Shown in pieces: positions 1-10,561 of a DNA stretch of 64,000 nucleotides. Source of the DNA: Echinococcus granulosus (taxonomy: Eukaryota > Platyhelminthes > Cestoda > Cyclophyllidea > Taeniidae); NCBI RefSeq assembly GCF_000524195.1, contig NW_020170382.1:729661-793660 (forward strand), written 5' to 3'. Under the pieces are notes generated by a model. That model saw nothing but the letters and a program-made list of their open reading frames with translations, ran no database searches and was not told the origin of the DNA. Numbering within the stretch: the stretch's first letter is position 1; each line of letters opens with the position of its first letter. The position numbers and the translations under genes are program-made.

Positions 1-1419
1 GAGGATAGATTGTAGGGGTGATTCGACGTTTTTTGTGGTTCGTCGTATATGCAATAGCAGTTTTTTAAAATTTTGTATCCCTTGCTAAAGTATTTCAGCT
101 TTCGTTTTTGGTTGGCAAGGTAGGGATTTGGTACCTCTGCATACTGCATCGAGATATCTCCAACATTGTGACCTGTCAAATCGAGTATACTAAGAAGTTG
201 AAACTTTTCCATTCGTTTGAAGAATGGTATGAGACAGGTGAAGGTCGCATGAATTTCAAACCTTTAAACGGTTAATAGCGATAGTGATATCTTGCAAAAT
301 AGCGCTCAAGTTGCCTAGGAATGAGTTATCCAACACGTAGGTCACAAAATGGATTTACTGTCGAGGTACAGAAGGACTCTGGATTAAACAACATGGATGA
401 TATGGGCAAAGCTTCGTTCTACCAAAATGTGTCGAAAAAAAGGGGCTGAAAGTGTAATGCAAGGTTATGTAACACTGCAGTTGATGTAACATTTGCTCAG
501 ATTCTATAGAAATCCATCACACCGAGGGTCATCGCAAAGTGCTCATGCGGGGTCGCCTTATTTGTTTAAGGTCGTGCTTAGGCTTACAGTCAAGTGGAGT
601 GATTGTAAACTGGAGAGTGGAGGGTGAGGATTTATTATTATGCCCCCCTTATCAGTCACACTACTCTTTCAAGGTCGCTGGATATTCCATTGCTTACTAC
701 AAAAAGTTGCGCTTGAAAGCTGAATAGATTCCAGCCGCTTGAGGTAATTTTCTTGATCCTTTCGCCATGAGTCCTTGCGCACTAGACTAGATGTCCTTCT
801 CTCACCTTTTGAAGAAATGTTGGAAGCGATTAAATTATCCACAAGGGGACGCAGGGCGTAAAGCGTGTCAATGCGATGCTACCGATGTAGTGTCTCGATA
901 GCTCCTAAGCTGTTATAAAATTACGAGCCCAGTGGCTAATCAAAATGAGATGTCATTGAAGATATTATTGCTTAACTTCAAGCCATTAGTGTGGTAGCTG
1001 GCTCACAGTGGACTAGGATATGCCGATCACTTCTTCAAGAACGATTTTAATTCGTTTGGACCAGATATTGTACCACTACTGCTCATTTTGGTGGCCTTGA
1101 TGTTATGGTAGGTGGTAAAGCCTGTTGCGGTTTCACCAGTCCTTGTGTCGTGAGTTTCCGCAGATTCAGCCGTCCATCGCAGATGCTTTCCTTCTGTAGA
1201 GTCTGGGTGTTGTATCCAGATAGCTGAAAGGAGGACTCTCTTTTCCTCAAAGTGGTTTTGCAAAGGATGCTACCAATGTTATTTCAAAGGACGTTAAGAT
1301 GAGATGGAGAAGAAGTGAGAGGCTAGTAGTATAGGAGGGATTGAAATGGCGCGACGTCCGAATGAATCATGATAGACTAAAGTAAATTTGAACTCCGGGT
1401 ATTTCCTTAACATTTCCAG
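1..1419. other. presumed CASP intron, nothing else recognised
   Basis: No exon with a convincing splice site and frame was found on either strand. The expected upstream CASP coiled-coil exon was looked for and not seen, so this is most likely intron sequence. Confidence 0.5.
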
Positions 1420-1689
1420 AATCTTCTGGCCATGCGACAACAATTGATAACATCTCAGACGGAGGTGGAGTCTCTTCGTCAGGACAACGTCAAGCTGTAC
1501 GAAAAGATAAGGTTCGTTCAGGCCTACTCGCCCTCCACCTCCTCTAGTCTAGACCGTGACGACGCGGTTCTGGCACGCTACTCCAGCGCCTACGAGGAGC
1601 GCTTAAATCCTTTCAGGCAGTTCGGCCAGCAGGAGCGACAACGTCGCTACCAGGCCCTGTTACCGCACGAGAAGATCATGCACAATCTC
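1420..1689 (+). CDS. CASP: CASP golgin, penultimate exon
   Basis: Codes for the end of the coiled coil and the conserved pre-membrane region of CASP, the Golgi membrane protein made in vertebrates as an alternative product of CUX1. Motifs seen: QDNVKLYEKIRF, RYSSAYEERLNPF and ERQRRYQALLPHEK, which match the family block just before the membrane anchor. The exon starts after the acceptor at 1418-1419 (tract tttccag) and ends at a gtgagt donor at 1690. The reading frame is open from the acceptor, so the ATG at 1432 is internal and not a start. The exon ends in phase 0. Upstream exons carrying the long coiled coil were not found in 1-1419 and probably lie to the left of the window. The family role is in retrograde Golgi transport; that is established knowledge, not read from this sequence. 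Confidence 0.93.
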
Positions 1690-1759
1690 GTGAGTTGATC
1701 GTTTTGGTTGGTCGGCGTCCACATTATAATGACGTCAGGATTCCGACCTTGTCTTTCAG

Positions 1760-1921
1760 GGTAGAATTATAATTAGCAACCGCGGTGCCCGTCTTGCAAC
1801 CTTTGCCTACGTTCTGGTGATGCACCTGCTAGTCTTTCTGGTGCTCTACAAGATGGTTACTGCCACAGATCCCGTCTGCCCCTCTGTCCATGGTTCTAAG
1901 GATGGTCGACCGGATCAATAG
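1760..1921 (+). CDS. CASP: CASP golgin, terminal exon with membrane anchor
   Basis: Joined in phase 0 to the exon ending at 1689 across a 70-nt intron (1690-1759, gtgagt...tttcag). It gives 53 residues and a TAG stop. A single transmembrane helix, around LVMHLLVFLVLYKM, sits about 17 residues from the exon start. The Tyr and His inside the helix that are conserved in CASP proteins are both present (FAYVLVMH), as is the LVLYKM end of the helix. The short luminal tail (about 20 residues) is shorter than in vertebrates. Together with the preceding exon this is unambiguous CASP. Confidence 0.93.
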   Translation, partial: GRIIISNRGARLATFAYVLVMHLLVFLVLYKMVTATDPVCPSVHGSKDGRPDQ

Positions 1922-4900
1922 GCCAGGAGAAGAAGTATTGCTGCAATTTTTTGTGATATTTCACTTACTTTGTCGACTCCTGCATTAGTCTTTCATGGTT
2001 CATTCATTGCATGTGTGTACGCATATCCACTGATTTAAGCTTTTAATGCGCCTTTCATTGGAATAAGTGAACAAGTCCTTTTGGTTGCCTTAGTTATTTA
2101 TTTGGAAGCACAGATTTGAACCTATCCCCAAGAAGTTAAAAACAGTTTTTGTGTTAAATATTGTGTTAAAATTCTGACCCAGATATCTGTGGTGGAATAA
2201 AAGGCAGCCCTCCATTCTTCCACCACTGAGAATTCCTGTGTTGCCCCTAGTCATCCTGAGTTCGTAATATGGCACACCGGTGTGGAAGAGGGCTTATTTT
2301 TTATGCCATGGCATCGTGATGAGCACTGTAACCACGACGATTGAGGTAACTCCATTGCTAAAGATAGCATTCATACCGCAGAACTCTTCTGTTTCGAGTA
2401 TCGTCTTGGAAGCTCCTCGCAGCCACTTCCCTCGTGACGATTCTGCATGTGAATTATGATTAGCCCCAAGGCGGAATCGAGGGTGGCGTTTTCTGTTCTC
2501 AGCATAGGGATAATGTCACCTATTGTTGGAAGTACATGCTATAGGCATAATCTACAAGGCGACTTTTGTCAGGAAGGGGTTGGTTGGAGAAATTACCCTA
2601 ACAGTTAGACGGCAGTTGCTTTTCAAAATGGAAGTAGTCGTTTCTTTGAGTCGAATCTCTTTCAAGCTATTCCTGGAGGCGGAATAAATCATGCCACTAT
2701 GGGATTGTGAGTCGGTGGTGGCCTGATTATAGTGTTAATAAAGTGCAGATAACGCGACCACAAACGCCCGCATAATGTTGTCACCATTTCGTCATTCTAC
2801 AAACAAGTGAACACGATCACCATCACCTCATCTTGGCTGTGACCCTGTGGCCTACTCATCAGCCTGCGGTGACTTCAAAGGAGCTGTCGTTGTGTGGGCG
2901 ACGGAAGGCTAAGACAAATTCCCTAAATAAGTCACCATCCTTCTCTAGGGGGCTTTGATTGTCATTTGATCGAAATAAAAGCATATCAAATGGGTCCCAA
3001 CCTGATTCATTGTTTTATGACCTTTGTAAAAAATGACTTGCTTTTCATTTTCCTGGCAAACCTCGGGCAAAATATATTTTGTAATTTGTCCTTACTGAAC
3101 ATTTCTTATTAGGAGCTTAGTGTGACCTCGAAATCTGCATATTATCAACTATTCGTCAAGCGATAAAACCAATTCTTTCGTCACCACTTTAACCAGGAAA
3201 TGGTAATGCCACCAACCAATCTTTCACCCATTTTAAGTAACAAATATTGGTATAGGTGGCAGTTTATTTTCCTATCTTAATCCCTGATATATGAGAATGT
3301 CGAAATTATGGAAGTCTTTGATCATTCTGCTGCACCTTTGCTGAACCCATCTTTATCATCTCTGTTGGAAATGTTTGGCACTGCCTACGTCCACAATCCC
3401 ACAGAAGCATGGTTTCAAAACGTCTCCAGTGAACTCCATCCACAGCACTGCCAACGACGACGTACCACCCTTCCTACGGCATTTGACAAACTTGCCGCAT
3501 TCACTATCGCCGTCACGCATATGTGACAATGCGGCTTTCTTATCAAATCCTGGCATCACAAATATCTGCAATGCGTTTCAGGGTGGCTTATGATAACCTC
3601 GTTGAACTAAACTGTATTGTAAACAGATGAAGAATATTCTTCTTGCGGTGATAGTGACCAACTTGCGGTCTATAAGCAGCAGTTATAAATTGATGCCATA
3701 TCAAAACAAAATATCTCAGCGGTTATGGTCGGTGTTCCTACGAGAATTTTTTGCAAGTGTTAAAGCGACAAATCAACCAGTAAAGGCTACCTAGGTACAA
3801 GCAGTCGGCAGAACGAAGGGGTAGAGGTGAAGACGTATGTATTATCGTTAAATTGCCGAATGAATGACCGAGGCTCATTTGTGATGTGCAGCCTTTATAC
3901 GGCTTTGTGTCCACAATGGTTTGCGTCATCGGCCAGGCAGAGCGCGAAAATATGATGCTGGAGGTAATGCCACTGTCTAGGCGAACATCAGCAACAATAA
4001 TAACTAATGGGCTTTTAGGATAGAAAACTAGATTGTTTCCTACGTGTCTCTAAAACAATTCGGGAGAAATGTGTTCAACTGCCGAACCACTATGTGGTTC
4101 TGGCGTAAGCGCATTCCCAATGTGGCTCGATAAGCAGAGTTGCATCCGCCAAGGGGCTCACTTCTACATGACACTTGACACTTTAGTACGTTACTCATCA
4201 AGTGATGAAGCAATTTCTGCATGGAAATATGCCTACCGAATAGGACTCTTTGATGCTCGAATCGAGTCAAAAGTTTTTGCCGACAAACATCATCACGGGC
4301 CCTGGTGTTGCAACAATGTTAACCTTACCGAGTTTAATATCACGAGGACAATCGTGGAGCCACACCTCCAGAATTCTATTCATTTACACACCACCTTATC
4401 CAAATGTATTGGCACCTCCCCAATTTTATCAGACTGACGATTTGAAAACAATTAATTGTTGACAATAGAGGCAGGACCCTCATTCTAGTCTCCTTATCAG
4501 CAAACTAAAATCAACTTCATTTGTCTTGATATCGAAGTGCCCGGTCAGTAGACAAATTAAAATAACGGAACCAATAGGCTTTCTTACAAGGGCCTTGTCC
4601 TACCGGACTGCGCTGTTGTCCCGACTGGGCCAAGTTGGAATCTCAATAGCAGAGTATATTTTTGAATATACAGCGAGATGCTTGGATTAGATGCTTTTCT
4701 CATCATTTTTTGGATATTTGAGCTTCAGGATGATTACGCGCCTACTTTCTCCTAAGCATCGTTCCTAAAGTCAATCTTTTTCCTACCTGAAAATGAAATA
4801 TCAACTTCAAAATAATCTAACAGCTCAAATCCTTGGCTGGGCGTGGAGAAATGGTGAGAGGTAAACCCTAATACCCAAGCTTTTAATAAAAAATCTCCCA

Positions 4901-4980
4901 TTTTTCGAAACGGGGTCACCTGCAGCCTTCTTTGTTTAAACGGCATCCAAAATTACCGCAAATCCCTAGCTAAACCAGGC
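1922..4980. other. intergenic stretch with CASP 3' UTR
   Basis: Begins with the CASP 3' UTR. The open frames at 3.3-3.6 kb and 4.07-4.44 kb have no family match and no convincing splice sites. Nothing else is recognised. Confidence 0.5.
2196..2201 (+). promoter_or_regulatory. possible CASP polyadenylation signal
   Basis: AATAAA hexamer 275 nt after the CASP stop codon. It is the first canonical hexamer I see downstream. No transcript evidence is available, so the assignment is by position only. Confidence 0.35.
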
Positions 4981-4981
4981 T

Positions 4982-5195
4982 TTCGCAGCGAAGGCGTACA
5001 AGTGTTTGTGTACGCCAGCGTCTCGTCCCACTCCGCGATCCAATCAATCACGACGACGGTTTTCTGTGTCGGGAAAAGACGACTTCGCGACGTCTTTTCC
5101 CTTAACGGGGACACCAGACGGCGGTGGCAGTGTCCGGAAAAACGTGGGCGCAGTCCCAGATTAGTCATGCCGCGACAGTATTCAGGACGGTCCTG
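4982..5195. repeat. GC-rich block of consecutive inverted repeats
   Basis: Perfect inverted repeats follow each other in a locally GC- and CpG-rich stretch: TTCGC/GCGAA (4982-4992), GGCGTACA/TGTACGCC (4993-5016, 8-nt loop), GGGAAAAGACG/CGTCTTTTCCC (5071-5101, 9-nt loop), GGACAC/GTGTCC (5109-5135) and CAGGAC/GTCCTG (5183-5195). The flanks are AT-rich and lack this pattern. The block could be a structured non-coding RNA, a regulatory island or the end of a transposon. Short open frames cross it on both strands, but none is recognised. Confidence 0.55.
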
Positions 5196-5543
5196 CGTCC
5201 CACTTCCCTTTACGCCCATTGCCTCTGCGACGATGGAACCTTTCGTCTGACTTATCTCTGCCTTCTTGTCGGGTCTCTAGACTCATGACAAATCCTGGCA
5301 AATATGACCCAGTTGCTTCAATCGACCCTACGTTCCCTCTACTTGAGCATAAGGGATCAAGATAGGAACAGTGATATAAAAGAAAACGGATATGTATTGC
5401 TCTATAAAAATATCAAAAATAACGATTGTCGTTCCAGAAGATGGGTGAGAAGGAGCAATAAAGGTGCGTAAAAACTCTCGAAAACCAAATACGTATAAAC
5501 AGTGGCAGCCTGAGGAGTTGGGATTGTCGAAGAGGGAAAAGGA

Positions 5544-6161
5544 CTAACGATCATTGTCATAATGAAAGGGATGGGGGTCATCGCCTTCGAAGTAGGATCG
5601 GTAGGATAGAGACACTGATTGCTGTGTTGTCAAAGGTTGGTAGGGAGTCTCGTATTGTTTTCGCCACTGGTTCATGACCTCGCCGGCCTTTGTGAGACAA
5701 TCGAGGTCGGAGTTGCGCATCTGTCCACTTTCATCGTGCGGTAACTTGAAATGAACACTGATTTCGTCAGGAGGGGAGAATTGATCTCGCATGACTCCAG
5801 GAATGTTGAATTCCACTCGGCCATCGCGGAAGCCTTCCACAAAGACACCGGGGAAGTGAAGTGAAGTGCTGGTGAACCGTTTCTCTACTGAAGAATGATA
5901 AGTGGAGTTCCAACATTCCTCCTCGGCTTCCTCTTTAACGGCGCCGAAGGACCTGTGGTTCATGTCCTCATCCATAAAGAAGACACCGTAGTGGTCGGAA
6001 TGGTAGGAGTCTAGTGGTAAGGATACTGGAGAGGAGGACCGTGACGGAGTCCATCTGTCGTTCCTATGTCCCATTGTGTCGGTAGAGTTGAATCCACTGT
6101 CATGAAATGGTAGATATCTATTGCGTATGTAGTGTGAGTAGGATTCGCTGACTGAATCCAT
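5544..6161 (-). CDS. unrecognised 205-aa hydrophilic protein
   Basis: One uninterrupted frame from ATG (6161) to TAG, coding for 205 residues. There is no signal peptide and no membrane segment. The N-terminal ~65 residues are rich in Ser, Tyr, His and Asp. An acidic run KEEAEEE lies near residue 80. The segment at about 95-145 (FPGVFVEGFRDGRVEFNIPG, then ISVHFKLP) looks beta-strand-rich. The tail is again polar. The start is supported by a leader: an acceptor (cttccctcttag) ends at 6195, 33 nt before the ATG, and a matching promoter with a leader exon lies at 7.26-7.37 kb. The gene is convergent with CASP. I do not recognise the family. A diverged alpha-crystallin-like fold was considered but no diagnostic residues are visible, and the promoter has no clear heat-shock element. 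Confidence 0.75.
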   Translation of the reverse strand: MDSVSESYSHYIRNRYLPFHDSGFNSTDTMGHRNDRWTPSRSSSPVSLPLDSYHSDHYGVFFMDEDMNHRSFGAVKEEAEEECWNSTYHSSVEKRFTSTSLHFPGVFVEGFRDGRVEFNIPGVMRDQFSPPDEISVHFKLPHDESGQMRNSDLDCLTKAGEVMNQWRKQYETPYQPLTTQQSVSLSYRSYFEGDDPHPFHYDNDR

Positions 6162-6194
6162 TTCGACGTGCTTTAGTTGACTTGATTGCTTAAT
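6162..6194 (-). other. 5' UTR part of the coding exon (205-aa gene)
   Basis: Lies between the splice acceptor (AG at 6196-6195 on the minus strand, preceded by ttttcttccctctt) and the ATG at 6161. It shows that the gene has an intron in its leader. Confidence 0.6.
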
Positions 6195-7263
6195 CTAAGA
6201 GGGAAGAAAAGACAATGGGAACATTAGTAACTCAAATGCGCTAAGACGTGGATAAATAGCAATATGGAGTAACCTAGCATGATGAAGCCGCAACTGCTTG
6301 AACCTCTGATGTGGAGTGACTGGAACAACAGCTGCGGAGTGTGATGTAGCGAGTGTGTGTGTGTGTGTGGAACACGCCATGATGGCGCCATGTGATTGTG
6401 AGGGTCAAGCAAGGACAAGCAGGGTTGTGGTAACATCCATTAAACATCCTTGCCATGTGAACGCAATGCACGCGCGCATACACACGCACGCACTCACGCA
6501 GATGCACGCACGCACCCACGCTTGTGCTCAGCGCCTTTGCCGGGGAAAGGAACGAGCCGCGCAAGACGAGGAAATGACAGGGTGGCGTGTTTGTCACTTC
6601 ATTCCAACGGCCCAATTAGCCCAACAAACTCCCCCAAAATATGAAACTTCAGCTATATACGCGATTCTTCTTTCCATTCTTCCTAAATGCCCAAGCGACT
6701 GCGTTACACCAACACAATCTGCATTACAAACACAGGTACCATCTATAATTAACTCCGAAGTGGCAAAAAGGACCCGAGATTATTTTTTTTCTCATTCGCG
6801 AATCTCACCCAAGTTTAGAGAGAATGAGAGCTATGGGTGCTAACACTGCTGTCAAAAATCAAATTACGGTATGCGTGCGAAATGACAAGGTTAACTAGGA
6901 TTGGCGCAATGCTTGAGCTGAAAACGTGGATCAGAGTGCAGGAGACACAGAAAGATTTGTTATTCTAATTGCACCTACAACTGCACTTATGCTCATGCAA
7001 AAAAGGGGTAAGACAAAAAGCAGGAGCGCAAGACAGCTTGCAAAGATATGTACCTAGGTTTTGTGTAAAACATATTGATGCATAGAGTGAGTGGCCACGG
7101 TAAGTGATTGGCTATTTAGTGCACAAATAGAGCCCTTCGACTGCATTGCGAGTCTACACGTAGGGCCACGTGTCTGATGAAGTGGTCCTAAGGGTTATAA
7201 TTACATCGAATTCGATTGGAAGAAGATGCGAAAAAGAAAGCACATCGATGTGGAGGAACTCAC
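6195..7263 (-). other. leader intron of the 205-aa gene
   Basis: Inferred intron from the gtgagt donor at 7263 to the acceptor at 6195 on the minus strand, 1069 nt. It contains a short (GT)n run at 6352-6369 and a CA/CG-rich low-complexity stretch at 6468-6520. These produce spurious His/Thr/Ala-rich open frames on both strands. Confidence 0.55.
6352..6369. repeat. (GT)n microsatellite
   Basis: Nine uninterrupted GT units. A degenerate CA/CG-rich tract follows at 6468-6520. Confidence 0.9.
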
Positions 7264-7292
7264 CGGGGGAAAGCCTAAGTAATTCCAGAATG
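7264..7292 (-). other. probable non-coding first exon of the 205-aa gene
   Basis: Starts about 25-30 nt downstream of a TATA box on the minus strand and ends at a strong donor, CG|GTGAGT (GT at 7263-7262). There is no ATG in the exon, so it would be a 5' UTR exon spliced to 6194. The exact transcription start is inferred from TATA spacing. Confidence 0.5.
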
Positions 7293-7314
7293 CTGCGCCC
7301 CTCTCTGCTGCTTG

Positions 7315-7369
7315 ATATATATACCCCGCCTGGGTGCGCAAGTGGCGACGCGTTTGGCGCTGCGATTGG
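7315..7369 (-). promoter_or_regulatory. CCAAT/TATA core promoter
   Basis: On the minus strand: CCAAT at 7369-7365 within GACCAATCG, in a GC-rich setting, then a run TATATATAT at about 7323-7315, then the leader exon with its gtgagt donor. Order and spacing (about 45 bp from CCAAT to TATA, about 30 bp to the start) fit an animal RNA polymerase II promoter. It faces the 205-aa gene. Confidence 0.6.
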
Positions 7370-9023
7370 TCGAGGCGTGGCATACCGAGGTCTCACTATC
7401 GTCTCGCACTTGGGACTCTGAAATAAACGCCGCGCACCTATTTTTGTGTCACCGTTTCATCATCTTCTGCACAAATAGGTTTTTCTAGTAGTCATAAACC
7501 GGCATGCATAAGGTTAAAGAGGGTCCGTGTGTGCTGGTCAGTCTTACTACTAGAACGAGTCACGGTAAGTAATCAGCGTACTCTAAATGTCTGCATTATT
7601 TGAAGTGTTTACCCAATTTTAGTCCTAAGGTGCAAATGCAAAAAAATTAAATATTTGCATATTTTGTTAGCCTTTTATAGTGGTACACGGGATAGTCACA
7701 GCCTGGGACTGCATTAAGATTTGGGGCGCTAGAACAAGGCCACAGCTCCTCGCGATATCGTAGTAACCAGTGTTAGCGTTTTGTGGTGCTGCTGAGGTGT
7801 AGCGACAACCAGGACCAGCAGCCGAGTGGGCTAATACGAGGCGCCGGCCAGCAACAAGTTGATTGTGTCCAGGCCACCTCATCGAGCCATGACTCAGCAA
7901 TCAATACCTTAAACAGCCAGTCTAGACACGATGGCCTTACGCCACAGTGCCGAGTTCCATTTCCACTCTAGAGCTGGGATGGCAAGGTTACAATCAGCAG
8001 GACCTTATTCATGCATTTAAAATACTCCCCCCTCTGGATCAGATTAAAAACGCAGCATCAAAGTGTAAAGGGGGTTCCGGCTGTCTCCTTTATTAAAAAT
8101 GGAGGACACTTGACGGGGAATTGCCGCCTTGGACGGTTTTTATTTAGGTTATGGAATTACGTGGATCCCGCCTGTATCATTAAACAGTGTGCAGCCGCTT
8201 TTTAAAGCATGCTGGCGGCATGCCCACTGCGTGCCCATTCCCGTAGTGGGGAGCAGATGAAAGACTTTGATGGCAATAGGAAGGCCCCACCGTGAATCTA
8301 GGCTTCAAAGAGCAAAGAAGTAGGCCGAAGCAAACAAGGTAACGGAACAAATGAAGTGAGTCTGGTCGGTCGAAAAAAACAACCTCAGAGAAGGATGTTG
8401 GAGCAAGTGTATTGTAGCAAAAGATAGTAGTTTTGATGTACCCGAGTCCTCTATGTCAGCTCACAAACGTTTTCATATTTCGTAAGTGTAATTTTTATTA
8501 TGATAAAATGCTACCACCAGAAGTCGCTTTATACCCGATGAACCAAAGCTGACCGGATTGAAGCCCTCGAAACGCCATACTAAAGGAAGCAGAGACATCT
8601 CCTACTTTTAGAGACAAAAGCAGGGGTTGACTTTGCTCAAGTTGACAGTAGGAAGATCCAAATAACACACAACCGATACTTTAGGAAGATCAAAATGAGG
8701 TGAACTTTGTTGGATCGAAAGGCATCCAATAAGTCACTGATGCAAGTCTACGTAGCAATTAGGGTTTTGGCGTCAGGCCGAAGTGATAACGGTCGAAATC
8801 TGGGGGATCCACTGCCTCATTTTTTAAGATAAACCTGAGAATGCTTTAGTCAGCAATTTGCGATGGACATGAAACTCGGTCTTGGCAATTGCATCTAGAG
8901 AATGGGAACTGGTCACCACCACACAAAGTCTCTCAAATTTTAGAATTTACCTCTACTTAACAGAACTAGTGAATATTGTAATGTTCAAGCAGGTACAATC
9001 GCCTTTTCTTCCAATGTTGAAGG
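7370..9023. other. intergenic stretch, including a GC-rich block
   Basis: No gene recognised. 7680-7990 is clearly richer in GC than its surroundings and carries a 77-codon minus-strand frame without a family match, possibly the remnant of a transposon. The rest is AT-rich with nothing visible. Confidence 0.45.
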
Positions 9024-9235
9024 CATAGTGGCGCTCTGAGCCTTTTCTGAGGACAGAATAAGATGATGTAATACCTGGGAAGGGTATGTGGTGTCAACAT
9101 ACAGAAGGGCTGGAGGGCGGGGAGGAGCTACTGGCATAGCCCGGAGGCCACGTGGCCCAACGGTAGTCTAAGGGCGGAGCCTAAAGTACCCGCGGAACTA
9201 AACCGAAGAGCTACACAAATTATCGAAGGATTACA
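9024..9235 (+). mobile_element. isolated TRIM terminal repeat (plus orientation)
   Basis: Matches the shared terminal-repeat sequence: an internal block like CTACTGGCATAGCCCGGAGG, then GGCGGAGCCTAAAGT, and an end close to TTACA. The internal region and second repeat are missing, so this is a solo LTR or a fragment. Confidence 0.7.
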
Positions 9236-10370
9236 GCATGGTAAGTAAATCAAGGCTCACATTTCCACTTTAAGGCAGACAAAGTCCTAAAACTAGCAGA
9301 CGTCATAACTGATCAAAGTGAATCTGGGCTATGGGATTGCCGCCTTTTTCTCAAATCAAGCCGACTTCATTAATGGATTTAATGCCTGGTCTGATCCCTG
9401 GGGCACAGCACGGTAGTTTTCATCAAGTTCTGGTAAAAAATAGAAATAGCAACCAGCAAAATACCGTACAACACATTTCGGGGTATTTTAATCAGGCGCA
9501 TTTGAGTTATTTTATTTAGCCTTTGCCTAATTAATAAGGTGGAAGGCAAAAGCATTCCATGCAATGGACGTATAGATGAAAATGACACGAGTTACTAAAA
9601 TGGCAGAGTCCAGATTTCTGCCGCATTTCAACCTGGGCGGCATGAAAGTTGGCTTTTCTGCAGGGAAAAAGCAAGGCAATCAGCCGGAAGGGATAAATCC
9701 AATTTCGAGGGCAGCTTCCAAATTTGGTAGTCTATAGAGGTCAATTAATCCAAATCATCAAAGCACCCACCACCCACCGCCAGCCATTCCAGTCATGTCC
9801 CTGTAACACTCGCGTTGCAACGTCTCCTCTGTCTGCAACGCAATTCCGATTGTTCAATGCCCTTTGTCAAACCCAATTGCAGCATGACCGATGTCAGGTG
9901 AATAAGCTTTTTGCAGTCAAAAAATGCAAGAATACTGGTAGATACCACCGATAATTGCACCCAGGAAAAGCATTGAAGCAAGACCTTGGAATTTAATGCG
10001 TTCTCATGACGAAACTGGGTTAATAACAAAAATACACATATAGATATATGTTTGACTGTAATAATAAATAGACCTCACTTTGCTCAAACATTCGTCATCT
10101 ATTCACATTTTAGCACTTTCTGGCGACTGGACGAAAATGCTGGTAGAAAAGTTGAAAAAAATCGAAATTTATTTTAATTAAGCACGAAATCATAAGAGGT
10201 AAAATGTTTTTACTACTTATCAACAAAAAGTTTGTAAGGCCAGGTTATAATAAAAAACATTTTCTTGCGAAGAATCTGAGCTTTTATTTCTGCAAAGTCG
10301 AAACAAGAGACTACTTTTAAGCGCAGGAAAAGGAGCTCTGGTGTAGAGACCCCCGATGCTTATCCGCAGC
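9236..10370. other. spacer between terminal repeats
   Basis: AT-rich, no gene or exon recognised on either strand. Confidence 0.5.
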
Positions 10371-10561
10371 TCTATGTGACTTCTCTGAAGACGAAAGAAG
10401 ACATAAAACCCGGACAGGACATATGTATTGCTGACGAAGAGAAGGGCTAGGGGTTACTGGCATGGCCTCAGGGGGCATGACGCCCAGCGCACGTACAATG
10501 GCAGAGCCCTAGGTGTCCGTAAAACCAAAACAAAGAGTTGCACAAATAACAAGGTTTTGTA
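10371..10561 (+). mobile_element. isolated TRIM terminal repeat (plus orientation)
   Basis: Contains the landmarks GACGAAAGAAGACATAA, TATGTATTGCTGACGAAG, TTACTGGCATGGCC and AACCAAAACAAAGAGTT in order, as in the full elements. There is no partner repeat nearby. Confidence 0.75.

Noticed and set aside
3375..3593. 72-codon plus-strand frame with polar sequence
   Set aside because: Coding-like composition but two other frames are open over the same bases and no convincing acceptor marks a start.
4069..4437. 122-codon plus-strand frame
   Set aside because: No family resemblance, overlapping open frames in other phases, no promoter or splice support.
6316..6843. 175-codon plus-strand frame rich in His, Ala, Thr
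   Set aside because: Driven by GT and CA/CG low-complexity repeats inside the leader intron of the 205-aa gene.
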